Below the pieces are notes generated by a model. The model was not told where the DNA came from. It worked only from the letters and a program-made list of their open reading frames with translations, and did not search any database. Positions 56,705 through 64,000 of a stretch of 64,000 nt of DNA are shown here, piece after piece. The translations under genes were made by a program, and so were the position numbers. This stretch comes from Deltaproteobacteria bacterium (GTDB taxonomy: Bacteria; Desulfobacterota; Binatia; Binatales; Binataceae), in NCBI GenBank assembly GCA_021831785.1, contig JAKBMB010000029.1, positions 23,065 through 87,064 on the forward strand, in the 5' to 3' direction. How positions within the stretch are numbered: the first letter of the stretch is position 1; every line of letters starts with the position of its first letter.

Positions 56705-57918
56705 TCCGTGCCGTGTTGACCCTCCCTGGACGCGATCGCACAGCCGGTTACTCCCAGCGCGGCGAGGGCGGCCAGCGAGGACAGCAGATGAGCGCCGTAG
56801 AAAAGCGCGAACCGATTCAACGCGTTGCCGCTGGCCAGATTAAGCGCAATCGAGCTTACGAAAAGCAGCCGCGCGGACCGCGGCGCGCGCTGCTCAGCCG
56901 GGCGGTCCACCCACAGCGCCGATAGCAGCGCCATGTACGGCACGATTAGCGCGACGTAGTAATGCTTCCAAGCGATAGCGCTCAGCGACGGTGCTAATGA
57001 AAATAGCGCGCCCAAGGCAAGTCTGCGCCGTAGGTTATCGACCGCGGAAAATTCGCTCTTGGCGAGCCATGCCCAAAGCCCTAAAAAAGCGATTAAAGCG
57101 TAACCGGCGCCGACCACGCTGGCCACGCGCGCGGCTCGCGCGGAATCTTCGCCAGGCCGCGACAAGGCTCGAAATACCACCGCGCCGGCTGCTTGGTTGG
57201 TTATAGTGCGCCGGTAGCGCGAGGTCATCGAGTGAACCGCACGGACGTACCCCACGGTCTCGGCCGCGGCGCGCCTCGGGCCTAAGAACACGGCGGGCAG
57301 GACGAGCAAAACCGCGACAAAAAGACCGGTGAAGAGGATGGCGCGCCAGCGTCGCGTCGCCAGCAGGTAGAGCGCGCCCGAGAGCGCAAGCGGCTTGCTC
57401 AGCAGCGCCGGAGCGAGCAGCGCCCCGGCCGCCGCGAACCGATTCTCTCGCGCCTTGACGATTGCCCAGACCGCCAGCGCCAGCACGAGAAGGTCGAGTT
57501 GGCCGTGCTCGACATTGTTGTCAATGAAGCGGGCACAGAACAGCGTCGGCAGAACCACCAACGCGGCCGGCAGCCGGCGCTGGGCCCCGAACAGCATCCG
57601 TCCGGCGCCCCGGATCAGCGCCAGCAGCGCGAGCGCGTTGGGGACAAACCAGAGGACTTGAGCGGCCGGGCGAGGGAGCAGGGACAGCGGCGCGAACAGC
57701 AGCGCGAAAACCGGCGCGTAGAGAAACCGGTCGCCTTCATTCGCCGGGTAAAGGCTCGCTCCAAGCCATACGCGCTGACCTGCGCGATAATAGATCGCAA
57801 AGTCGCCCTGATAGCGCAGCGCCGAGGCGATCGCGAGCCCGCCCAGGTATAGCGCAATCGCGCCCCATGCGAGGCGCGCAAGCGCAGCCTCATCGCGCCG
57901 AATCCGGCTGAGGTTCAT
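56680..57918 (-). CDS. Glycosyltransferase family 87-like polytopic membrane protein
   Basis: A 412-residue protein with about ten membrane helices (LAWGAIALYLGGLAIASALRY onward). FAIYYRAGQRVWLGASLYP and FDNNVEHGQLDLLVLALAVW-like blocks match DUF2029/GT87, whose members use polyprenyl-phosphate sugars on the periplasmic side. ATG 57918 overlaps the heptosyltransferase stop (ATGA). Its place in an LPS cluster suggests an envelope-glycan role. The upstream open frame is not family-like. Confidence 0.8.
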   Translation of the reverse strand: MNLSRIRRDEAALARLAWGAIALYLGGLAIASALRYQGDFAIYYRAGQRVWLGASLYPANEGDRFLYAPVFALLFAPLSLLPRPAAQVLWFVPNALALLALIRGAGRMLFGAQRRLPAALVVLPTLFCARFIDNNVEHGQLDLLVLALAVWAIVKARENRFAAAGALLAPALLSKPLALSGALYLLATRRWRAILFTGLFVAVLLVLPAVFLGPRRAAAETVGYVRAVHSMTSRYRRTITNQAAGAVVFRALSRPGEDSARAARVASVVGAGYALIAFLGLWAWLAKSEFSAVDNLRRRLALGALFSLAPSLSAIAWKHYYVALIVPYMALLSALWVDRPAEQRAPRSARLLFVSSIALNLASGNALNRFALFYGAHLLSSLAALAALGVTGCAIASREGQHGTECRGSAAS

Positions 57919-59036
57919 CGCGCGCGCTGCTCGCTTAAAAGCGCCGCCGCGGCTTCGGCCACCGTTTCGGGCGCAAGCCTGACCGCGCATTCGAAGTGGC
58001 CGAGCGGGCATCGCCGGCCGCCGTGGGCGGAGCACGGGCGGCATGCGAGCCCCTCGACCTGGGCGATGCGGAACGGTTGGCTTAGCGGGCCGAAGCCGAA
58101 GGCGGGATGGGTGGCCAGAAAGACGGCGACTGTGGGCACGCGATAGGCGCCGGCGATATGCACCGGAGCGCTGTCGTTGGCGATCAGTAGGTCGAGCCGC
58201 TCGATCACGGCGCAAAGGGCCGGCAGGTCCGTCCGGCCGGCAAGATTGACTTGCGGCCCGCCCCACAGCGACGCAATTTTTGCCGCGCCGGCACGATCGC
58301 CGCCGGTCCCCAGAAACACCGCGGTAAATTCGGCGCGGCGGCCCAACTCGCGCAGGGTTTGGGCAAATTTTTCAGCGGGCCACCTTTTCGTTGGCCACGC
58401 CGAACCCGCCGCCACTCCGACCAAAGGCCGCGCGCCGGGCGAAAGATGCTCCGCCGCGGCGCGCGTCGCTTCAACCGGCATCGCAAGGCGCATCTCGGCG
58501 CCGGCGCGTTGGATGCCGAGCGGTTGCAGCAGGCAGAGGTTGCGCTCGATTTGATGGCTCACCGCGCCGGCATCGACCCGCTCGCTAAACAACCATGGAA
58601 GCGGGCTTGAGGCAAACCCGACCCGGCGCGGAATCCGCGCCAGCGCGAGCGTAGCCGCGGTACGATGCGATCGATGGGGCGACAAGACCGCGGCAAATTT
58701 GTATGCGCGAAGCTCGCGGGCGGTTTTGAGCACTCCCGACAAGCCGCGTCTGCCGGCGCGCTTGTCATCGGTGATTACACCGCGGACGATCGGGTCTGAG
58801 CGCAGCAGCGGCGCGTGTTCCGGCCGCACGAGCACATACACGTCGTAGCCGGCGTCAGCGAGCGGCTCGATCAAAGCGGTTGCCAGCACCACGTCCCCGA
58901 GGAAGCCGGTTTGCGCGATCAAGGCGCGTCCCTTGCCGCCGCTGACCGTGGGGGACAGCGTGCCCGAGCATAAGCCGGCGCCGTTCACCGCCCTAAGGAT
59001 AGCTTGGCCGGTCGCTTGAGTCCCAAGATTGATCAA
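57915..59036 (-). CDS. waaF: ADP-heptose:LPS heptosyltransferase (WaaF-like, GT9)
   Basis: A 373-residue GT-B enzyme. ALIAQTGFLGDVVLATALIE is the N-terminal motif, VGVAAGSAWPTKRWPAEKFA the donor-site block and IANDSAPVHIAGAYRVPTV the conserved heptosyltransferase block. A Cys-rich end (CRPCSAHGGRRCPLG) recalls the other GT9 protein in this window. It probably adds a heptose to the inner core. WaaC is a possible alternative. GT87 follows with an ATGA overlap. Confidence 0.87.
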   Translation of the reverse strand: MINLGTQATGQAILRAVNGAGLCSGTLSPTVSGGKGRALIAQTGFLGDVVLATALIEPLADAGYDVYVLVRPEHAPLLRSDPIVRGVITDDKRAGRRGLSGVLKTARELRAYKFAAVLSPHRSHRTAATLALARIPRRVGFASSPLPWLFSERVDAGAVSHQIERNLCLLQPLGIQRAGAEMRLAMPVEATRAAAEHLSPGARPLVGVAAGSAWPTKRWPAEKFAQTLRELGRRAEFTAVFLGTGGDRAGAAKIASLWGGPQVNLAGRTDLPALCAVIERLDLLIANDSAPVHIAGAYRVPTVAVFLATHPAFGFGPLSQPFRIAQVEGLACRPCSAHGGRRCPLGHFECAVRLAPETVAEAAAALLSEQRAR

Positions 59037-59193
59037 CGGCTTCTATAATAGCGCGCGCCATTAACTCGCTCATGCTTTCGCGCAACTTCGAGCTCGGGAC
59101 CACGCCGCGGCGGAGCAGGTTCAAATTCAGCGCTTGCGCTGAACGGATGGTTTAACCTCCAGCCCCGGGGTGAAGGCAGACGAACGCTGAGTC

Positions 59194-59364
59194 TCAGGAC
59201 AGAGGCAGCGCCTCTTCGATGAGCATGATCGGGATGTCGTCCTTTATCGGATAGATCAGGCGGCAGGTCTCGCAGATCAAGCCGTCGCCCGCTTCGTTCA
59301 GCTTGATATCGCCCTTGCACTTGGGGCAAGCAAGAATTTCGAGCAAGTCCTGACTGATTGCCAT
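59194..59364 (-). CDS. Trm112 family zinc-ribbon protein
   Basis: A 56-residue protein with two CXXC pairs (ACPKCKGDI, ICETCRL) and the family end YPIKDDIPIMLIEEA. In bacteria it is often next to lpxK, as here. Trm112 proteins serve as small activating partners of methyltransferases. ATG 59364 is the fitting start. The upstream 205-base gap to lpxK shows no gene. Confidence 0.93.
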   Translation of the reverse strand: MAISQDLLEILACPKCKGDIKLNEAGDGLICETCRLIYPIKDDIPIMLIEEALPLS

Positions 59365-59569
59365 TATGCTTCTCCTTGGCCCGTTCGCGCAGCCGCTGTC
59401 GGGCCGTGGAAGACTTTGCGGCCGGCTCGAAAACCTGCGCCGCATTTTCGAGGGCCGAAGCCGTCGGCCGCGCGCGGCGCTGTGCGACAGGTCGCGGATC
59501 CGCCGCCATCTCTTTCAATTTTACTTTTCGTCTTCCACTTTTGGTCGTTCACGGTTGACGGTCTTCGGT

Positions 59570-60715
59570 CTAATCGCCCACGGCGGTGCCGGGTTCCCGC
59601 GCATCGCCGCTGTCCAACCGGCGGCCGAACAACAGGTCAAGCAATGCGGACTGCCACTGGCCCATCTCTACGCCCAGGCGCAGCGCGCACAGCGAGTTGC
59701 GCGCGAAAGGAAAGCGCTCGAGTTTGGTCAGGTCCTTCTCCGTAGTGACGACCAACTCGGCGTTGCGCGCCGAGCGGCCGATAGCCTGCCAATCAGCCCA
59801 CGTGTAGCGATGATGGTCCGGGTATTCGAGCGTGTCGACCAGAATCGCCTCCAAGGCATGGAGCATCGCATAAAACGGCTGCGGGCAGGCGACGCCGCTT
59901 ATCGCTACAACCCTGCGGCTGGCCACCGTGGCCAGCGGACGCTCCTGCCAGTCGCCCGCTTGCGAGCGGACGATGGCGCGCGGCCGCAGCGCTGCCCGCA
60001 TTACCGGACGGCCGCCGATCCGAGCGCTCACCGCCGCGGGAAGGCCGGCGCCGCCTGGCGCGGTTTCCATTACCACGACCGCATCCGCGCGTCGCAGCGC
60101 GCGCAACCTTTCGCGCATCGGGCCTGCCGGCAGCAGCCAGCCGTTGCCGAAGCCGTACTCGGCATTGATCAGCAGCAGATTGAGGTCGCGTTCTAAGCGC
60201 AGATGCTGAAAGGCGTCGTCCAGCACCACGGCTTTGAGCTCCGCGCGCTCTTCCAACATGCGGATGGCGTCGTATCTGCGCCGAGCGATCATAATCGGGC
60301 CGGCAAATGATTTCGCCATCATCACCGGCTCATCGCCTGCCTCATCGGGTCCAACCTTGAGCTCGCCGCGGTCCGCCACGAGTTGCGCGCGTTGCCTGGG
60401 GCGCCCGCGGTAGCCGCGGCTGACGATCGCGCTTTCTATTCCGTGTTCAAGCAGCAAATTTGCGAGGTACAGAGCAAAGGGCGTTTTGCCGCTGCCGCCG
60501 ACGGTCAAATTGCCGACGCTTAAGACCTTTAGCCGCGAAGCGCGCCGGCGCGTCCAGGCCATCCGCCACCAGGCGGCGCGCGCCGCGGTGGCGGCGCCAT
60601 ACAGCGTCGCCGCGGGCACCAGCAGGGACCAGAGCAGCGAGTCGCGCCACGGGAGCTCGCGATGCCACAATCGCGTGATCCGCGTGCGGCCTGCGCCTTG
60701 CCTGAGCGCCTGCAT
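59570..60715 (-). CDS. lpxK: Tetraacyldisaccharide 4'-kinase LpxK
   Basis: A 381-residue membrane-associated kinase that phosphorylates the lipid A precursor at the 4' position. The P-loop is VGNLTVGGSGKTP and VVLDDAFQHLRLERD is the catalytic block. An amphipathic start helix (LLWSLLVPAATLYGAA) anchors it to the inner membrane. ATG 60715 was preferred; a TTG at 60721 overlaps the waaA stop. It follows waaA, the next step of lipid A/Kdo assembly. Confidence 0.95.
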   Translation of the reverse strand: MQALRQGAGRTRITRLWHRELPWRDSLLWSLLVPAATLYGAATAARAAWWRMAWTRRRASRLKVLSVGNLTVGGSGKTPFALYLANLLLEHGIESAIVSRGYRGRPRQRAQLVADRGELKVGPDEAGDEPVMMAKSFAGPIMIARRRYDAIRMLEERAELKAVVLDDAFQHLRLERDLNLLLINAEYGFGNGWLLPAGPMRERLRALRRADAVVVMETAPGGAGLPAAVSARIGGRPVMRAALRPRAIVRSQAGDWQERPLATVASRRVVAISGVACPQPFYAMLHALEAILVDTLEYPDHHRYTWADWQAIGRSARNAELVVTTEKDLTKLERFPFARNSLCALRLGVEMGQWQSALLDLLFGRRLDSGDAREPGTAVGD

Positions 60716-60717
60716 CG

Positions 60718-62169
60718 TCAACCGAGACTACTCAGGCGCGACAGCGCCATCAAGCTGCGCTCGGCCGCGCCACCCAGTTGTTTTACCGCGGCGCGCGCGC
60801 GCTCGCCCTTGGTTCGGCGCAGGTTTGCGTCGCTCAGCAAAGGCGCGGCGGCTTCGACGATTTCGCCGGCGTCGCGCACGATACAGCCGGCGCCCGACTG
60901 CAACAAGGCCCGCGCCACCATTCGCTGGCTCTCGTGATAGGGGCCGAACATCACCGGCAGCGCCGCAGCCGCCGGTTCGGCCAAGCTTTGGCCGCCGCGT
61001 CCGGGCCGAATGCTACCGCCCACGAACGCCAGCGTTGCGTGGAAGTAAAGCGCGCGCAGTTCACCCAGCGTATCCAGCAGCAGCGCAGGAGCGCGCGCGG
61101 CGTGCTCGAATGGCATTAGGTCGGGCGCCGCGTCGTGGCCGTTGGCCGTTTGGCCACTGGCTGTTTGTCCTTTGCCGGCCTGCCGGCCCGCCGTCGCATC
61201 GGGCGCCGTCGGCTCGCCGGCAGGTTGCTCCGCTCCCGCCTGCGGGGCATGCGCCTGTCCGCGGGCGGTCGTGCGGTCAGCTCGCGGCTGTCCATGGCCC
61301 CTAAGCTCGCCGGCCCTAACATAGTCTAAGCGCGCGGCACGTATCATGGCTTCGACTTCGGCGGCACGATGCGGATGGCGCGGCGCGAGCACCAGCGCGA
61401 GGTCCGGGAACCGACGGCGCAGGCCGCGGTAAGCTTCGATCATGATCGCTTCCTCGCCGGGTGCGGTCGAACCCGCCACGAACACTCTTCTGCCGCGCGT
61501 AAAGGCCTCCAGTTGCGGCCGCAGCGATGGCGGATCGCGCAGCCATTCGAGGTCGAATTTCGGATTTCCGACTACGGTGATCCTGGCCTGCGGCACGCCT
61601 AGCATCGCGTATCGGCCGGCATCCTCGTCGCTTTGGGCGAGCACCAGCGCGACCGACTCGAGTCCCGAGCGAAATATCGACCGCAGCGCGCGGTAACGAG
61701 TGAATGATCGCGTGCTCAGGCGGCCGTTGATAATAGCGAGAGGAATTCCTGCGCGGCGCGCCGCCAGCAGGTAATTCGGCCACAGTTCGGTTTCGGCGAT
61801 CAAGAGCGTGTGCGGCCGGACGGCGCGCAGGAAACGGCGCACGCACGCCCGGCAATCAAGCGGCGCAAGCATCACCGCCCGCGCCCCGCAAATACCGGCG
61901 CGGGCCGCCTGGCAACCGGTCTCCGTCATACAGGTGATAAAGAGCGCGGGCGCGGGATTTCGCAGCGAAAGCCCCAACGCGATCGGCCGCGCGCCTTCGA
62001 CCTCGCCCACAGAGGCGGCGTGAAGCCATACGCGAGGTTGGCCGGCGTCGGCCTGGGCTTCGATTCGTCCGAGCCGCTGCTTGAGCTTTTGCCGGTCCAG
62101 CCCCGCCGACGCCAAGGCCGCGACCGGCAGCACCGGGTACCACAGGGCGTCATAAATCAGCTTTAGCAC
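60718..62169 (-). CDS. waaA: 3-deoxy-D-manno-octulosonic acid transferase WaaA with a low-complexity insertion
   Basis: A 483-residue GT-B enzyme that attaches Kdo to lipid A. HAASVGEVEGARPIALGL and TELWPNYLLAARRAGIPLA are N-terminal signatures, LAPRHPHRAAEVEAMI is the conserved loop and AFVGGSIRPGRGGQSLAEPA the donor site. Residues about 288-357 are an Ala/Gly/Gln-rich insertion (GKGQTASGQTANGHD) where other WaaA proteins have about a dozen residues. Both flanks are in frame and conserved. GTG 62169 is the start. Confidence 0.93.
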   Translation of the reverse strand: MLKLIYDALWYPVLPVAALASAGLDRQKLKQRLGRIEAQADAGQPRVWLHAASVGEVEGARPIALGLSLRNPAPALFITCMTETGCQAARAGICGARAVMLAPLDCRACVRRFLRAVRPHTLLIAETELWPNYLLAARRAGIPLAIINGRLSTRSFTRYRALRSIFRSGLESVALVLAQSDEDAGRYAMLGVPQARITVVGNPKFDLEWLRDPPSLRPQLEAFTRGRRVFVAGSTAPGEEAIMIEAYRGLRRRFPDLALVLAPRHPHRAAEVEAMIRAARLDYVRAGELRGHGQPRADRTTARGQAHAPQAGAEQPAGEPTAPDATAGRQAGKGQTASGQTANGHDAAPDLMPFEHAARAPALLLDTLGELRALYFHATLAFVGGSIRPGRGGQSLAEPAAAALPVMFGPYHESQRMVARALLQSGAGCIVRDAGEIVEAAAPLLSDANLRRTKGERARAAVKQLGGAAERSLMALSRLSSLG

Positions 62170-62504
62170 GGGCGCCTGCCGCGAGCGGCCTTCGCGCCCC
62201 GGCTTTCAGCACAGGCCCGTCCGGCCTTTCGGCGTTCCACGGGTCGAGCGGCTGCAACGCCTGATCCTGCGGCAATAATGCGGGGGATCATCTTGCAGCC
62301 GGTGCGGAACGATAGCATATGGCGCGTCGTGTGGCGCGCAATGTTTATTCTTCCGAACCCGCGGCGAGAAGTCCTGCCTTGCGGCTCAGAGCAGCCCTCA
62401 CGAGAAATGGCGACGCCAACTGCGGCCAGGAATCCTACGCGCCACGCGGTCACTTGCGCTCCGCTGCTCTTTCCGTGATTCCCGCTCCTGTGTTCGACCT
62501 CGCG
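62170..62504. other. Intergenic stretch between msbA and waaA, no gene seen
   Basis: A short GC-rich gap; no frame encodes a recognisable protein. waaA and msbA are on the same strand but may not be one transcript. Confidence 0.45.
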
Positions 62505-64000
62505 CTAACCGGCGGCCAGATCGGCGGCTTGCGCTCCGTCTGGGGCGCCGGCCTCAACCTGCAATTTGTAAAGTCTGCAGTACGCTCCGTCGCGGGCGAG
62601 AAGCTCGTCGTGGCTTCCCTCCTCGACAATTCTGCCGTCCACCATTACGGCGATCCGGCCCGCCATGCGCACGGTGGATAGGCGGTGAGCGATGAGCAGG
62701 GTCGTGCGGTTCTCGACCAGCCGTTCGAGCGCGTCCTGGACCAGACGCTCGGCTTCATAGTCGAGATTAGACGTCGCCTCGTCGAGCACCAGGATCGGCG
62801 CGTCTTTGAGCAGCGCGCGCGCGATCGCCAGACGCTGGCGCTCGCCGCCGGACAGGCGCACGCCCAGTTCGCCGACCTCGGTTTCGTAGCCGTTCGGCAG
62901 CCGCGTAATGAAGTCGTGCGCATTGGCCAGCTTGGCGGCGGCGATCACGTCGCTCATGCTCTTGTCGATACTGCCGTAAGCGATGTTGTTGCGTATTGAA
63001 TCGTTGAACAGAAAAGTATGCTGGGTGACCAGCCCGATTTCGCCGCGCAACGATTTGAGCGAATAGCGCCGAATATCGACGCCGTCGACCAGGACCGCGC
63101 CCCGCTCCACGTCGTAAAAGCGCAGGATCAGGTCTGCGGTGGTCGACTTTCCGCCGCCGCTCATCCCAACCAGCGCGACCACCTCGCCCGGCTCGATTTT
63201 GAGATTGAGGCCTTGCACCGCCCAATGAGAATCGTAGCGAAAGCTGACCTCCTTGAGTTCGATCCGGTGAAGGCGGCGCGGCAGCTCGATCGCATCGGGA
63301 GCTTCCGGTACGTCGGTGGGAAGGTCCAGAATCTCGAACATCCGGTCCGCCGCGCCGAGCGCCTGCTGAATCGTGTTGTTGGTTCCGCTAAGCCGCTTGA
63401 ATGGCCGATAAAGTAACAGCATCGCGGTGAAAAACGCGCCGAACGAACCGGGCGTGCGCCTATGCTCCAGCACCGAGGCCGTGCCGTACCAGAGCACGGC
63501 GACCACGCCGAGCGCGCCCAGCACTTCGATCAACGGCGCGGTAAAGGCCTTGATCGCCGCCACTTTCATGGTGATGCGGAACAGGCGCCTGACCTCGGCG
63601 CTGAAGCGGCCTCGTTCGTACTCTTCCATGCCGAAGGCTTTAACGACCCGGTTGCCTTGAATCGTCTCCTGGAGTAGAGAGGTAAGCCCACCGAGTTGAT
63701 GCTGCGCGTTACGCGCCATGCGTCGCATCCGGCGCGAAAACTTCGTCACCGGCAGGACCGCGAGCGGAAAGGCGACCAGGGAGATTGCGGCAAGCTGCCA
63801 GTCGATGACGCATGCGGCCACGATCAGCGAGAGCAGCGAAATGGAGTCGCCGACTAAGGAAAACAAACTGACCGTGGCGGCCGAGGCGACCATCCCCACG
63901 TCGCTAATCATCCGCGATAGCAGGGTCGCCGTCGGCGTGCGATTGAAAAATGACAGCGGCAGATACTGCAGCCGGTCGTTGAGGTCCGAGCGCAAATCGA
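62505..64000 (-). CDS. msbA: Lipid A export ABC transporter MsbA (cut by window end)
   Basis: The C-terminal 498 or so residues of an ABC exporter; the start lies beyond base 64000. Transmembrane helices are followed by the nucleotide-binding domain with Walker A GMSGGGKST, signature LSGGERQRLAIARALL and Walker B ILVLDEATSNLD. FFNRTPTATLLSRMISDV is the family membrane-domain block. MsbA flips lipid A-core across the inner membrane, which fits the adjoining waaA, lpxK and heptosyltransferase genes. Confidence 0.93.
   Translation of the reverse strand, partial: DLRSDLNDRLQYLPLSFFNRTPTATLLSRMISDVGMVASAATVSLFSLVGDSISLLSLIVAACVIDWQLAAISLVAFPLAVLPVTKFSRRMRRMARNAQHQLGGLTSLLQETIQGNRVVKAFGMEEYERGRFSAEVRRLFRITMKVAAIKAFTAPLIEVLGALGVVAVLWYGTASVLEHRRTPGSFGAFFTAMLLLYRPFKRLSGTNNTIQQALGAADRMFEILDLPTDVPEAPDAIELPRRLHRIELKEVSFRYDSHWAVQGLNLKIEPGEVVALVGMSGGGKSTTADLILRFYDVERGAVLVDGVDIRRYSLKSLRGEIGLVTQHTFLFNDSIRNNIAYGSIDKSMSDVIAAAKLANAHDFITRLPNGYETEVGELGVRLSGGERQRLAIARALLKDAPILVLDEATSNLDYEAERLVQDALERLVENRTTLLIAHRLSTVRMAGRIAVMVDGRIVEEGSHDELLARDGAYCRLYKLQVEAGAPDGAQAADLAAG

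Noticed and set aside
59033..59518. Open frame covering the Trm112 gene in another frame
   Set aside because: It is a shadow; the 56-residue zinc-ribbon protein in the other frame matches a known family.

Overview
The window is one GC-rich bacterial contig carrying mostly ordinary housekeeping genes. The organism is Gram-negative: there are lipid A, Kdo and heptose genes, a TolC-type channel, MsbA, YajC/SecD and a periplasmic cytochrome c assembly line. The CcmE is the CXXXY type known from Desulfovibrio-like bacteria and archaea, and the cell encodes a diiron oxygenase-like protein with its reductase. Together these suggest a deltaproteobacteria-like or Binatota-like lineage rather than a textbook gammaproteobacterium. 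That placement is inference.

Layout. 1-2.2 kb: a radical SAM gene cut by the window edge, a DUF364 protein and an NsrR-type NO-sensing repressor. 2.5-8 kb: an aldehyde dehydrogenase, a broken HEPN-domain fragment beside a dispersed GC-rich repeat, then tilS-ftsH. 8.3-11.3 kb: a frameshifted YbjN-like gene coupled to a HEAT-repeat gene, then cbpA-cbpM. 11.3-18.1 kb: cytochrome c maturation genes in the order ccmE-F-H-(I-like)-A-B-C-D. 18.4-20.6 kb: a diiron protein and its [2Fe-2S]/FAD reductase.

20.8-25.7 kb is the most unusual region. It is a decayed type III-A CRISPR locus with a Cas10 missing its catalytic half, an intact-looking Csm5, an intact-looking CARF-HEPN (TIGR02710-like) effector and a truncated Cas6. 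Csm2, Csm3, Csm4, Cas1/Cas2 and a normal array are absent. Two inverted blocks of the dispersed GC-rich repeat flank the csm5-CARF-cas6 part. The broken cas6 end runs into one CRISPR-repeat-like unit followed by 36 AT-rich bases that look like a trapped spacer. A second repeat-like unit lies at 18.27 kb.

25.9-30.8 kb: a polyamine-type ABC importer. 31-33.3 kb: a VOC protein, an exported cupredoxin, a methyltransferase and a small HTH protein. 33.6-39 kb: queA-tgt-yajC-secD and a quinone oxidoreductase. 39-42.1 kb: a repeat-rich gap, a Cys-rich exported protein and an orphan TolC-family channel. 42.1-44.1 kb: amgK-murU, for cell-wall sugar recycling. 44.4-46.9 kb: nuoA, nuoC, a terminator, then nuoD; nuoB is missing. 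47.1-55.9 kb, plus strand: glycosyltransferase, LPS-kinase-like protein, glycosyltransferase, yicC, lipoprotein, gmk, rsh (relA/spoT), ridA. 55.9-64 kb, minus strand: msbA-waaA-lpxK-Trm112-waaF-GT87-Kdo-kinase, an LPS core/lipid A cluster, with msbA cut by the window end.

No rRNA, convincing tRNA, insertion sequence or complete CRISPR array was seen.
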